From positions 1-5,508 of the forward strand of contig CAZHFZ010000102.1 of the NCBI GenBank assembly GCA_964531455.1: 5,508 nt of DNA, read 5' to 3'. Both the position numbers and the translations under genes were made by a program. The stretch comes from Ga0077527 sp964531455 (GTDB lineage Bacteria > Pseudomonadota > Gammaproteobacteria > Burkholderiales > SG8-41). The number at the start of each line of letters is the position of its first letter. The first letter of the stretch is position 1. Shown in pieces: positions 1 to 5,508 of this stretch. The notes beneath the pieces are model-generated. The model saw only the letters and a program-made list of their open reading frames with translations. It was not told the DNA's origin and made no database searches.

Positions 1-782
1 TGGTGTCGTGGCGTTTTTTCAGCGCCAGGGCCGATTTCGATTTTGTCGAGTGGGACTTTTCCGGGCAGGGAAAAAACTCCAACACCGAGGAGGCCGCGAC
101 CCTGTTCGGCATCCTCAAAGGCATGGGCAAAGAAGTGTACATGGCGGTGTATGACCAGTTGGGCGCCACGGCCTGCCGCATTCTGGTGCCGGGGTATTCG
201 GAGGTGTATCCGGTGGAGGATTTAATCTGGGACAACACCAACAAGGCGCTGTTGTTCCGCGCCGACATCCTGAACCTGCATCGTCTGGATGACGCCGGCC
301 TCGCGGCATTGCTTGAACGCCTGGAGAACAGCGGGCTGGATGATTACACCGACATCATCACCCTGATTGGCATCGAGTTTGACGAGAACACGGTCTGGGG
401 CCAGCTGACCATTCTGGAGTTGAAGCTGCTGATCAATCTCGCTTTGAAGCGGTTTGAGGCAGCGCATGAGCTGGTGGGGAGCTTCCTGCAATACAACGAA
501 AACACGGTCGAACGCGGATTGTTTTATCAGGCCTTGAATGTGGTGCTGGAGGTTGTGCTGGACGAGGACCTGGAGCTGGACGATTACGTAGGCAATTTTC
601 GCCGGATGTTTGGCGATCCGCGGATAGATGCGGTACTTGGGTCAGTGGACGGCAGTGTGCGCTTCTTCGGCTTGACGCCGACGAGCATGAAGCTGGAGGG
701 GCTCGACCGACATCAGCGCCTGATTGACAGCTACAAAAAACTGCACGTAGCGCGGTCCCGTGTGGCGGCCCTATCGAGTTAG
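1..782 (+). CDS. ycaO: YcaO, C-terminal part (ribosomal protein S12 methylthiotransferase accessory factor), cut by the left edge
   Basis: This is the last 259 or so codons of a gene that enters from the left. The reading frame is open to the first base, and the GTG at position 3 is mid-protein, not a start. Counting from that GTG, residues 1-80 look like the end of the YcaO ATP-dependent catalytic domain, with VEWDFS at 15-20 and ACRILVPGYSEVYPVEDL at 58-75, which matches my memory of E. coli YcaO. Residues 85-259 match the extra helical C-terminal domain of the non-azoline, E. coli-type YcaO, ending in HQRLIDSYKKLHVAR. E. coli YcaO has about 586 residues, so roughly the first 330 lie outside, including the ATP and Mg2+ ligands. 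In E. coli the protein supports RimO-dependent beta-methylthiolation of ribosomal protein S12; the exact chemistry is unsettled. It is cytoplasmic. The TAG stop is followed closely by selO. The family call is firm; the substrate is by analogy. Confidence 0.85.
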   Translation, partial: VSWRFFSARADFDFVEWDFSGQGKNSNTEEAATLFGILKGMGKEVYMAVYDQLGATACRILVPGYSEVYPVEDLIWDNTNKALLFRADILNLHRLDDAGLAALLERLENSGLDDYTDIITLIGIEFDENTVWGQLTILELKLLINLALKRFEAAHELVGSFLQYNENTVERGLFYQALNVVLEVVLDEDLELDDYVGNFRRMFGDPRIDAVLGSVDGSVRFFGLTPTSMKLEGLDRHQRLIDSYKKLHVARSRVAALSS

Positions 783-829
783 GGGCGTGCAATGGGATTG
801 GGCCAAGCACCTGATTGCCGGCGGGTAGT

Positions 830-2368
830 ATGGACTATCATGTCGTCATGACTGCATTGACCACACCCGCAGCAGAGTTTTTTGTGTTCGACAACACTTA
901 CGCCCGCGAGCTCGAAGGCCTCTATGTGCCGTGGAAGGCTGCCGAGGTCTCCGAGCCGAAGCTGATCCGGCTCAATCACGCGCTAGCCGAAGAATTGGGT
1001 CTTGATGCCATGGCGCTGGACACACCGGAAGGCGCGCTGATTTTCTCCGGCAACAAAATCCCGGAAAGCACCGCCACAATCGCCCAAGCCTACGCCGGTC
1101 ACCAGTTTGGAGGTTTCTCGCCGCAACTCGGCGATGGACGTGCCTTGTTGCTCGGCGAGGTCATCGATAAAAACGGCAAGCGCCGTGACATTGCTTTCAA
1201 GGGCTCCGGCCGCACGCCGTTTTCCCGCGGCGGCGACGGCAAGGCGGCGCTGGGGCCGGTGTTGCGCGAATACATCATCGGCGAGGCGATGCATGCGCTG
1301 GGCATACCGACCACGCGGGCGCTGGCTGCAGTGACTACCGGTGAAGCGGTGCGCCGTGAACGTAACCTGCCCGGTGCGGTGCTGACACGCGTGGCGTCGA
1401 GCCACATCCGCGTCGGCACTTTCCAGTTTGTGACCGCGCGCGGAGATGACGCGACGCTGCGCAAGCTGGCTGATTATGTGATTGCGCGGCATTACCCGGA
1501 ACTGAAGGGACAGGCGGATCCTTATCTGGGATTGCTGCGTGCGGTGTGTGAACGCCAGGCCGAGCTGATTGCGCGCTGGATGAACGTCGGATTCATCCAC
1601 GGCGTGATGAACACCGACAACATGACGCTGTCCGGTGAAACCATCGACTACGGTCCCTGCGCGTTCATGGATCACTACAACCCCGCAACGGTGTTCAGTT
1701 CCATCGATGAACAAGGCCGTTATGCCTATGCCAACCAGCCGCCGATTGCGAACTGGAATCTGGCGCGCCTGGCCGAAGCGCTGCTGCCCTTGCTCGCGAT
1801 TGAACAGAATGACGACCAAGAGCATGCGGTGCAGAAGGCGATGGAAATCCTTGAGGCGTTCCAGATGCGACATGAACACTATTGGCTGCGCGGCATGCGT
1901 CTCAAACTGGGGCTGACCCGCGATGAACCGGAGGATCTTGCGCTTGCGCAGGATTTCCTGAAGAGCATGGAAGGGCAGGGAGTGGATTTCACCAAGGCCT
2001 TCCGCTGTCTTGCCGATACCGCTGAGGCGGCTGACGCATCGCGCGAAGGCTGGCTGCGCAAGCTGTATGCCGATGATTCGGCGTTGAACGGCTGGTTGCC
2101 GCGGTGGCGTGCGCGCATCAACAGCGAAGGGCTTACGCCTGTGCAGCGTGCGCAGGCGATGCGTGCGGTGAACCCCGTATACATTCCGCGCAACCATCGT
2201 GTTGAAGAAGCGCTGGCGGCGGCTGTGGATCTTGGTGACTACGCCCCCTTCGAACAACTGCTGACGGTATTGCAGCAGCCGTTTGAGGAAAAGATCGAAT
2301 ATGCGGCATACGCGGAGCCTGCGCCGGCCAGCGAATCGGCCGGCTACCAGACCTTCTGCGGCACCTGA
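830..2368 (+). CDS. selO: SelO (YdiU family) protein adenylyltransferase, Cys form
   Basis: A pseudokinase-fold enzyme that binds ATP upside-down and transfers AMP to Ser/Thr/Tyr of proteins; in bacteria it is linked to oxidative stress. From the ATG at 830 (512 residues): GHQFGG 90-95, QLGDGRA 99-105, KGSGRTPFSRGGDG 124-137, E147, R187, R194, HGVMNTDNM 257-265 and DYG 273-275. K124, E147, R187, R194, N264 and D273 each sit 11 residues after K113, E136, R176, R183, N253 and D262 of Pseudomonas syringae SelO as I recall them, so the active site is intact, with D263 as the likely catalytic base. The C-terminus is YQTFCGT, with Cys510 where animal SelO carries selenocysteine. Three starts are possible: TTG 815, ATG 830 with a weak GGG four bases upstream, and ATG 848 with no Shine-Dalgarno. 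All precede the conserved FDNTY, so the choice is uncertain. It lies 47 bases after ycaO and may be co-transcribed. Confidence 0.93.
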   Translation: MDYHVVMTALTTPAAEFFVFDNTYARELEGLYVPWKAAEVSEPKLIRLNHALAEELGLDAMALDTPEGALIFSGNKIPESTATIAQAYAGHQFGGFSPQLGDGRALLLGEVIDKNGKRRDIAFKGSGRTPFSRGGDGKAALGPVLREYIIGEAMHALGIPTTRALAAVTTGEAVRRERNLPGAVLTRVASSHIRVGTFQFVTARGDDATLRKLADYVIARHYPELKGQADPYLGLLRAVCERQAELIARWMNVGFIHGVMNTDNMTLSGETIDYGPCAFMDHYNPATVFSSIDEQGRYAYANQPPIANWNLARLAEALLPLLAIEQNDDQEHAVQKAMEILEAFQMRHEHYWLRGMRLKLGLTRDEPEDLALAQDFLKSMEGQGVDFTKAFRCLADTAEAADASREGWLRKLYADDSALNGWLPRWRARINSEGLTPVQRAQAMRAVNPVYIPRNHRVEEALAAAVDLGDYAPFEQLLTVLQQPFEEKIEYAAYAEPAPASESAGYQTFCGT

Positions 2369-2397
2369 ACGTTAAAACCGGCCTGCTTTCAGGGTGC
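2361..2397. terminator. Bulged inverted repeat between convergent selO and phosphoesterase genes, possible bidirectional terminator
   Basis: GCACCTGAA at 2361-2369 pairs with TTCAGGGTGC at 2388-2397, giving nine base pairs with one bulged G and an 18-base loop. The loop region can also fold as CCTG-CTTT-CAGG. Each arm contains one of the two facing stop codons (TGA 2366-2368 and, on the other strand, 2391-2389). Only a three-T run follows on the + strand and none on the - strand, so it lacks the U tract of a standard intrinsic terminator. The position between two tail-to-tail genes is the main support. Confidence 0.35.
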
Positions 2398-3384
2398 GGG
2401 TTTCGGCGCGGCGAACGGTTCGATGTTTTCCGGCACGGTCAGCGTGCGGAAGCTGAACACATCGGGGTCATTTGCGTCGACGGTGACCATCACCCCGTGA
2501 ATTTCCCTGTCACCGAATACCATCAGCCGCGTTGCGTTGTAGATCAACTGCCGGTTCTGGTACAGCGGCTTGTCGACGATGAAGCGGTGTTTGTCGCCAT
2601 GTATCAGCAGCACCGGCTTGGCAAAGCGGATGATGCGATCCTTGAGCAGGCGGACGGTGTCGGTAAATCCCGCGCGCTGGTCTTCGCGCCCGTCGAGTTC
2701 CCACCACGCATCGGCATGCAGCACAACCACCACGGCGGGCGCCTTCGCTGACTCGGCCCGGTCAAAGGTTGTATTGATCCAGGCCAGATTGGCGGCGTTG
2801 CGCTCAGCGTATTCGTTTAACGCCGCCTGGTTGCGCTGCAGGTTGTTGTTGCTGCCGACCACGTGCACGGTGGCGAAATGCACGCCGCCGCGCTGCCAGT
2901 GTGCGTTTTCGACAAACTTTGAAAAACGCGGGTCGGCGCTTTGCTGTACTAACGGTAAGGGATTCCGGCCGAGGCTGGTATTGCCCGGGAAAAATACGTT
3001 GCGCAGGTGCTGCAGGCGTTCGATTGGATCGGATGCGGATCGGTCAGCGGGGCCGATCCGGTGACAGTCCGTCCACTCGTTGTCACCCGGGGTATAAATC
3101 AGCGGCGCTTCAAAGCGGTCGAAAAGGCCGCGCATGCGCCGGTAAACATCGTCATCACAAAATGAAACGCCATTTTTGAAATCGCCAACATGGACCGTGA
3201 ACGCCGGCGCGGCGGCGTTGATCCTGGCGATCAGTCGCTCGAAGTGCGGGAAATGGGTCTCACGGTAAGGCATGTCACCGAGCGCGGCAAAGCTGAACCG
3301 TTCGGCGGCAACAGCCGTTCCCGAGGCCGCTGCCAGCAGCAGTGTGGCTGCAAATGCGCGGAGGCGGATTGTGATGAATTTCAT
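2389..3384 (-). CDS. Exported calcineurin-like metallophosphoesterase, substrate unknown
   Basis: A 331-residue protein with an N-terminal signal peptide (basic MKFITIRLR, hydrophobic AFAATLLLAAA, cleavage near AVA-AE at about residue 26), so it probably acts in the periplasm. Metal-binding blocks of the calcineurin-like fold appear in order: GDMPY 36-40, HVGDFKNG 65-72, PGDNEW 99-104, VVLHADAWW 220-228 and IHGDKHRF 261-268. The last is a variant of the usual GHxH box, with the second His kept at 266, and GDNE replaces GNHE. The mature chain has only two cysteines, C76 and C107, which could form a disulfide. The chosen ATG at 3384 has AGGA eight bases upstream and puts the signal peptide at the very start; a longer frame back to 3498 would add 38 Arg-rich residues and overlap the TPR gene. 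It lies 47 bases after the TPR gene on the same strand, so the two are likely co-transcribed. Phosphatase, phosphodiesterase or nucleotidase activity cannot be told apart here. Confidence 0.85.
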   Translation of the reverse strand: MKFITIRLRAFAATLLLAAASGTAVAAERFSFAALGDMPYRETHFPHFERLIARINAAAPAFTVHVGDFKNGVSFCDDDVYRRMRGLFDRFEAPLIYTPGDNEWTDCHRIGPADRSASDPIERLQHLRNVFFPGNTSLGRNPLPLVQQSADPRFSKFVENAHWQRGGVHFATVHVVGSNNNLQRNQAALNEYAERNAANLAWINTTFDRAESAKAPAVVVVLHADAWWELDGREDQRAGFTDTVRLLKDRIIRFAKPVLLIHGDKHRFIVDKPLYQNRQLIYNATRLMVFGDREIHGVMVTVDANDPDVFSFRTLTVPENIEPFAAPKPAP

Positions 3385-3431
3385 GGGCGTTGTCCTGTGT
3401 GCCGATGCGATCAGGATCGGGTCCGGGCAGT

Positions 3432-3899
3432 TTAGCGCGGACGCTGCCCGCCTTCGAATTCGGCAATGGCTTTGGCGAGGTCGTGGAATTCTTCGCACGC
3501 TGAACGACAGATCCGCGCCAGTTCATTCAGATGACTGCGCGCCTTCGTTGCATCGCCGCGCATCAACCAGGCTTCGCCAATATACTCGTGGGCGCCGCGA
3601 TGTTCCGGATCGAGATCCAGTGCACGCAGATAGTGCGTGAACGAGCGGTCGAGATTGTTGCTCTTGCGATAGGCATAACCCAGCAGATTGTGCACATCGG
3701 CACTGCGCGGATGTTTTGTCGCCGAACGTTCCAGGCGAATGATCGCTTCCGGCCAGTTTTCCGCCTTCACCGCCTTGACCCCGTTGTCGAAATCGGCATC
3801 GTTCACCGGGGCAGCTTCTGCGGGTTCATTGAAGGCAGCGTATGTCAGCGTTGACGGTGTGGCGGCAAGTGCCAGCATCAGCAGAAGTATTAAACGCAT
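3432..3899 (-). CDS. Small exported tetratricopeptide-repeat protein
   Basis: A 155-residue protein. Residues 1-21 form a signal peptide (MRLILLLMLALAA core, cleavage near TYA-AF), placing it in the periplasm or envelope; there is no lipobox Cys. The mature part has about three TPR-like helix pairs, roughly 36-67 (GVKAVKAENWPEAIIRLERS), 68-101 (HNLLGYAYRKSNNLDRSFTH, then YLRALDLDP) and 102-130 (AHEYIGEAWLMRGDATKARS), followed by a short helix with C131 and C135 in ICRSACEEF. Such a CxxxC tail recurs, to my recollection, in small proteobacterial TPR proteins. TPRs bind partner proteins or peptides; no catalytic residue is visible. No clear Shine-Dalgarno precedes the ATG at 3899, but no better start exists, since the signal peptide needs it. 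It is the first gene after an AT-rich promoter region and precedes the exported phosphoesterase by 47 bases, which makes that protein a candidate partner. Confidence 0.85.
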   Translation of the reverse strand: MRLILLLMLALAATPSTLTYAAFNEPAEAAPVNDADFDNGVKAVKAENWPEAIIRLERSATKHPRSADVHNLLGYAYRKSNNLDRSFTHYLRALDLDPEHRGAHEYIGEAWLMRGDATKARSHLNELARICRSACEEFHDLAKAIAEFEGGQRPR

Positions 3900-3936
3900 G
3901 ATTGCGGAAGCGTGAAGGTGGGTTGGTGTCGGGTAT

Positions 3937-3942
3937 ATTATA
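3937..3942 (-). promoter_or_regulatory. -10 hexamer of a likely promoter for the TPR/phosphoesterase pair
   Basis: Read on the - strand, positions 3942 to 3937 give TATAAT, a perfect sigma-70 -10 box, 37 bases upstream of the TPR start codon; the transcript would begin near 3930 with a leader of about 30 bases. At 17 bases spacing the -35 region reads AATAAT, far from TTGACA, so the promoter may rely on its AT-rich upstream DNA or an activator. No PhoB-type CTGTCAT repeat was seen nearby. Confidence 0.5.
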
Positions 3943-3966
3943 AATAATTGTTTTTATTGATTATTT
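3942..3966. repeat. AT-rich inverted repeat between plcP-like and TPR genes
   Basis: AAATAAT at 3942-3948 and ATTATTT at 3960-3966 are perfect inverted copies separated by 11 bases (TGTTTTTATTG). The repeat touches the stop codon of the plcP-like gene and the -10 box of the TPR gene. It could be a weak terminator stem, a regulator site, or chance in a very AT-rich stretch set in an otherwise GC-rich window. No GC-rich stem is present. Confidence 0.35.
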
Positions 3967-4763
3967 TATGCGGCATCGGCGGTGCGCAGGCGTACGACTT
4001 TGCCTGAGTCGTGCTCCTCTGCGTGCACCTGCGGCTCCCAGCGTACAAGCTCCATCCTGCCGTCCATGTGTTCGACGACTGCGGTGCAACTGTCCACCCA
4101 GTCGCCGCAGTTGATGTAGGTGATGTTCTCGATTTTACGCAGGGCTGCGGTGTGGATGTGGCCGCAGATCACGCCGTCAAGCCCGCGCTGTGCTGCAGTG
4201 CGCGACACCGCAGTTTCAAAATCGCTGATGAAGCTGACCGCCTGCAGAACGTTGCGCTTGGCGTAGTCGGCCAGCGACCAGTGGCCGCTGACGCCAAATT
4301 TGCGGCGTAACCATGACAGCATGCGGTTGAGATGGATGAGAAAGGTGTATGAAATGTCGCCAAGCACCGAAATCCAGCGATGCAGCGCGGTGACCTGATC
4401 ATATTCGTCACCGTGCAATATCAGGAATTTCTTGCCGTCAGCGGTGGTGTGTACATGTTCGCGCAATAGCAGGACATCGCCGAAATTAGAATCGACATGT
4501 TCGCGCAGCAGTTCATCGTGGTTACCCGGGATCAGGTATACCTTGGTGTCATGGCGTGCCTTCTTGAGGATCTTCTGCACCACTGTGTTGTGCGAGGCCG
4601 GCCAGTGCACGGAACGGTTCATCGCCCAGAAGTCGATGATGTCACCCACCAGGAACAGGTTCTCGCAATCGTAGTCCTTCAGGAACGCCAGCAGGTGTTC
4701 AGCCTGGCAGGCCCGTGTGCCGAGATGGATGTCGGACAGGAAAAGTGTGCGGACGCTGTTCAT
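3966..4763 (-). CDS. plcP: PlcP-like cytoplasmic metallophosphoesterase (phospholipase C of membrane lipid remodelling); LpxH-family fold
   Basis: A 265-residue calcineurin-like phosphoesterase with no signal peptide. Metal-ligand blocks are all present: SDIHLG 10-15, VGDIIDFW 39-46, PGNHDELLR 79-87, ILHGDEYD 115-122 and GHIHTA 201-206, followed by INCGDWVDSCTAVVEH 217-232. This family (COG2908) is usually auto-named UDP-2,3-diacylglucosamine diphosphatase. True LpxH of E. coli carries GNRD in the third block and a shorter, different tail, whereas GNHD with the GDWV-S-CTAVVEH end fits the PlcP clade as I remember it from Sinorhizobium meliloti. PlcP cuts phospholipids at the inner membrane to diacylglycerol plus a phosphorylated head group during phosphate limitation. 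The gene overlaps the upstream methyltransferase by ATGA, so translation is probably coupled. The BtaB-like partner is the strongest support, because diacylglycerol is the BtaA substrate. The phosphoesterase family is certain; the PlcP role is an inference. Confidence 0.9.
   Translation of the reverse strand: MNSVRTLFLSDIHLGTRACQAEHLLAFLKDYDCENLFLVGDIIDFWAMNRSVHWPASHNTVVQKILKKARHDTKVYLIPGNHDELLREHVDSNFGDVLLLREHVHTTADGKKFLILHGDEYDQVTALHRWISVLGDISYTFLIHLNRMLSWLRRKFGVSGHWSLADYAKRNVLQAVSFISDFETAVSRTAAQRGLDGVICGHIHTAALRKIENITYINCGDWVDSCTAVVEHMDGRMELVRWEPQVHAEEHDSGKVVRLRTADAA
4760..4763 (-). promoter_or_regulatory. ATGA start-stop overlap coupling the methyltransferase and plcP-like genes
   Basis: On the - strand the ATG of the phosphoesterase (4763-4761) overlaps the TGA of the methyltransferase (4762-4760). 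A modest GGGAA lies about nine bases before the start. Such overlaps usually mean reinitiation by the same ribosome and a shared operon. Confidence 0.75.
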
Positions 4764-5491
4764 TGGAGTGTTCCCGCCGGCAGGGGTTTGCGGCCCAGAT
4801 AGATGTAATAAGGCACGCGCAGTCCGGGCAGATAGGGCAGTGCGGCGTTGGATTCCCTGAGGGTTATCGTTTCGGTGAGAGATTGCATGACTTCGACATG
4901 TTCGCGATCAAGATAAACCCCGTCGTGGGCAAACCAGCGTTTCCAGAATTCGCAGGAGCAGCGATCAGCGAGGCAATTACCGCGGGGCAGTTCAAAATCG
5001 ACGACACCGAGGATGCCGCCGGGTTTGAGCATGGCAACGGCGTTGTCGAGCGCCGGTCGCCATTCCTGCATCATGGTCAGCGAGTAGGACATATACACAC
5101 AGTCCGCAGGCCGCGGCGGCCGGTAATGCGTGGCATCAGCTTCAATGACGCGAATCCTCGGCTCATGCACCCAGCGTCTGCGCGCCTGCTCCAGCAGCGA
5201 GGGACACAGGTCGACCAGTTCAACGGCTTCGAAGCGCGCCAGATCTGCGCCGAAATGGCGGGCGTTGTTGCCGGTGCCTGCGCCGAGTTCGATAATCAGC
5301 GCACCGTCCTGCGGCGCCAGCAGTTCGATCAGCTCGGATCGTCCATGGAGCATGCGTTCGCGGAAAGCGTCATAGGATTCCGCCTGAGGGCGGTAAAAAC
5401 GCTCCAGCCGGTCGGCGTGACTATTGCCCCCGGGCGCGCCGCGGGCGAGCCGCCACAGGGTTTTGAAATCGGCTGGAATCGAATTTTTCAT
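4760..5491 (-). CDS. btaB: BtaB-like SAM-dependent methyltransferase (diacylglyceryl-homoserine N-methyltransferase candidate)
   Basis: A 243-residue class I methyltransferase without signal peptide. SAM-binding motif I is IELGAGTGNN at 67-76, the acidic residue after strand 2 is D94 in VDLCPS, EADATHY is at 117-123, and the post-I block LKPGGILGVVDF is at 155-166. Outside the SAM core, residues 31-51 (FYRPQAESYDAFRE...LHGR), SYSLTMMQEW at 135-144 and the tail LPYLPGLRVPYYIYLGRKP (218-236) resemble, from memory, the methyltransferase domain of the eukaryotic betaine-lipid synthase BTA1 and bacterial BtaB. BtaB adds three methyl groups to diacylglyceryl-homoserine to give DGTS, a phosphorus-free membrane lipid. 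The start is backed by a strong AAAGG seven bases upstream. It overlaps the plcP-like gene. BtaA is expected upstream, beyond the window. A different small-molecule or quinone methyltransferase remains possible. Confidence 0.85.
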   Translation of the reverse strand: MKNSIPADFKTLWRLARGAPGGNSHADRLERFYRPQAESYDAFRERMLHGRSELIELLAPQDGALIIELGAGTGNNARHFGADLARFEAVELVDLCPSLLEQARRRWVHEPRIRVIEADATHYRPPRPADCVYMSYSLTMMQEWRPALDNAVAMLKPGGILGVVDFELPRGNCLADRCSCEFWKRWFAHDGVYLDREHVEVMQSLTETITLRESNAALPYLPGLRVPYYIYLGRKPLPAGTLQ

Positions 5492-5493
5492 GC

Positions 5494-5503
5494 CTTCACC
5501 TTT
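5494..5503 (-). promoter_or_regulatory. Ribosome binding site of the btaB-like gene, with possible upstream gene stop
   Basis: On the - strand AAAGGTGAAG spans 5503 to 5494, with AAAGG seven bases before the ATG at 5491. A TAA at 5504-5502 overlaps it and could end an upstream same-strand gene entering from the right, as expected if btaA precedes this gene; too little sequence is present to show that. Confidence 0.5.
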
Positions 5504-5508
5504 AGTGA

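Noticed and set aside
3..5. GTG at the left edge as a start codon.
   Set aside because: The residues that follow match the middle of YcaO, so the gene begins outside the window.
433..810. A 125-codon - strand frame opposite the ycaO end.
   Set aside because: It is antisense to a recognisable conserved protein and has low-complexity Pro/Arg/Ser content.
983..2257. A 424-codon open frame on the - strand, antisense to selO.
   Set aside because: Its translation is rich in His, Arg and Gln with no recognisable domain, and it lies wholly inside a gene with an intact active site. Long antisense frames are common opposite GC-rich genes.
3402..3420. Small hairpin CCGAT...ATCGG in the gap between the TPR and phosphoesterase genes.
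   Set aside because: It has five base pairs with a nine-base loop and no T tract; it is too weak to call a terminator within a likely operon.
3385..3498. A 38-codon N-terminal extension of the exported phosphoesterase, starting at 3498.
   Set aside because: It would bury the signal peptide behind an Arg-rich segment and overlap the TPR gene by 67 bases, whereas the ATG at 3384 has a good AGGA.
2497..3640. Several + strand frames of 81 to 164 codons opposite the phosphoesterase and TPR genes.
   Set aside because: They show no recognisable domain and are shadows of two well-supported - strand genes.
3900..3965. Possible Pho box upstream of the TPR gene.
   Set aside because: No CTGTCAT-like direct repeat is present on either strand, so PhoB control of this pair is not supported by the sequence.

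Overview
The window is a compact, gene-dense piece of a proteobacterial chromosome, of moderately high GC (high fifties in percent, judged by eye). An E. coli-type YcaO with its long C-terminal domain next to a Cys-form SelO suggests a gamma- or betaproteobacterium. The genus cannot be told from the sequence. No rRNA, tRNA, insertion sequence, CRISPR array or phage gene was seen, and every stretch between genes is under 70 bases.

Layout. Two genes run on the + strand: the 3' part of ycaO (cut by the left edge) and a full-length selO pseudokinase/AMPylase 33 to 65 bases further on. Four genes run on the - strand and converge on selO. In transcription order they are a BtaB-like SAM methyltransferase (5491 to 4760), a PlcP-like cytoplasmic metallophosphoesterase (4763 to 3966, overlapping the methyltransferase by ATGA), a small exported TPR protein (3899 to 3432) and an exported calcineurin-like metallophosphoesterase (3384 to 2389). 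selO and the last of these end tail to tail 20 bases apart, inside a bulged inverted repeat. A 66-base gap with an AT-rich core (3900-3965) splits the - strand genes into two pairs and holds a perfect -10 hexamer for the TPR/phosphoesterase pair.

How the genes may work together. The most interesting reading is that the right-hand pair belongs to a phosphate-starvation membrane-remodelling operon. PlcP-type phospholipase C releases diacylglycerol from phospholipids inside the cell. BtaA (expected just beyond the right edge, not seen) would attach the homoserine head group, and BtaB would trimethylate it to give the phosphorus-free betaine lipid DGTS. The phosphoesterase would normally be auto-annotated as LpxH (UDP-2,3-diacylglucosamine diphosphatase), but its motifs and its partner fit PlcP better. 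The exported TPR/metallophosphoesterase pair downstream is of unknown function; a role in phosphate scavenging is only a guess from position. ycaO and selO are both protein-modification genes (S12 methylthiolation support and protein AMPylation) and may share a transcript.
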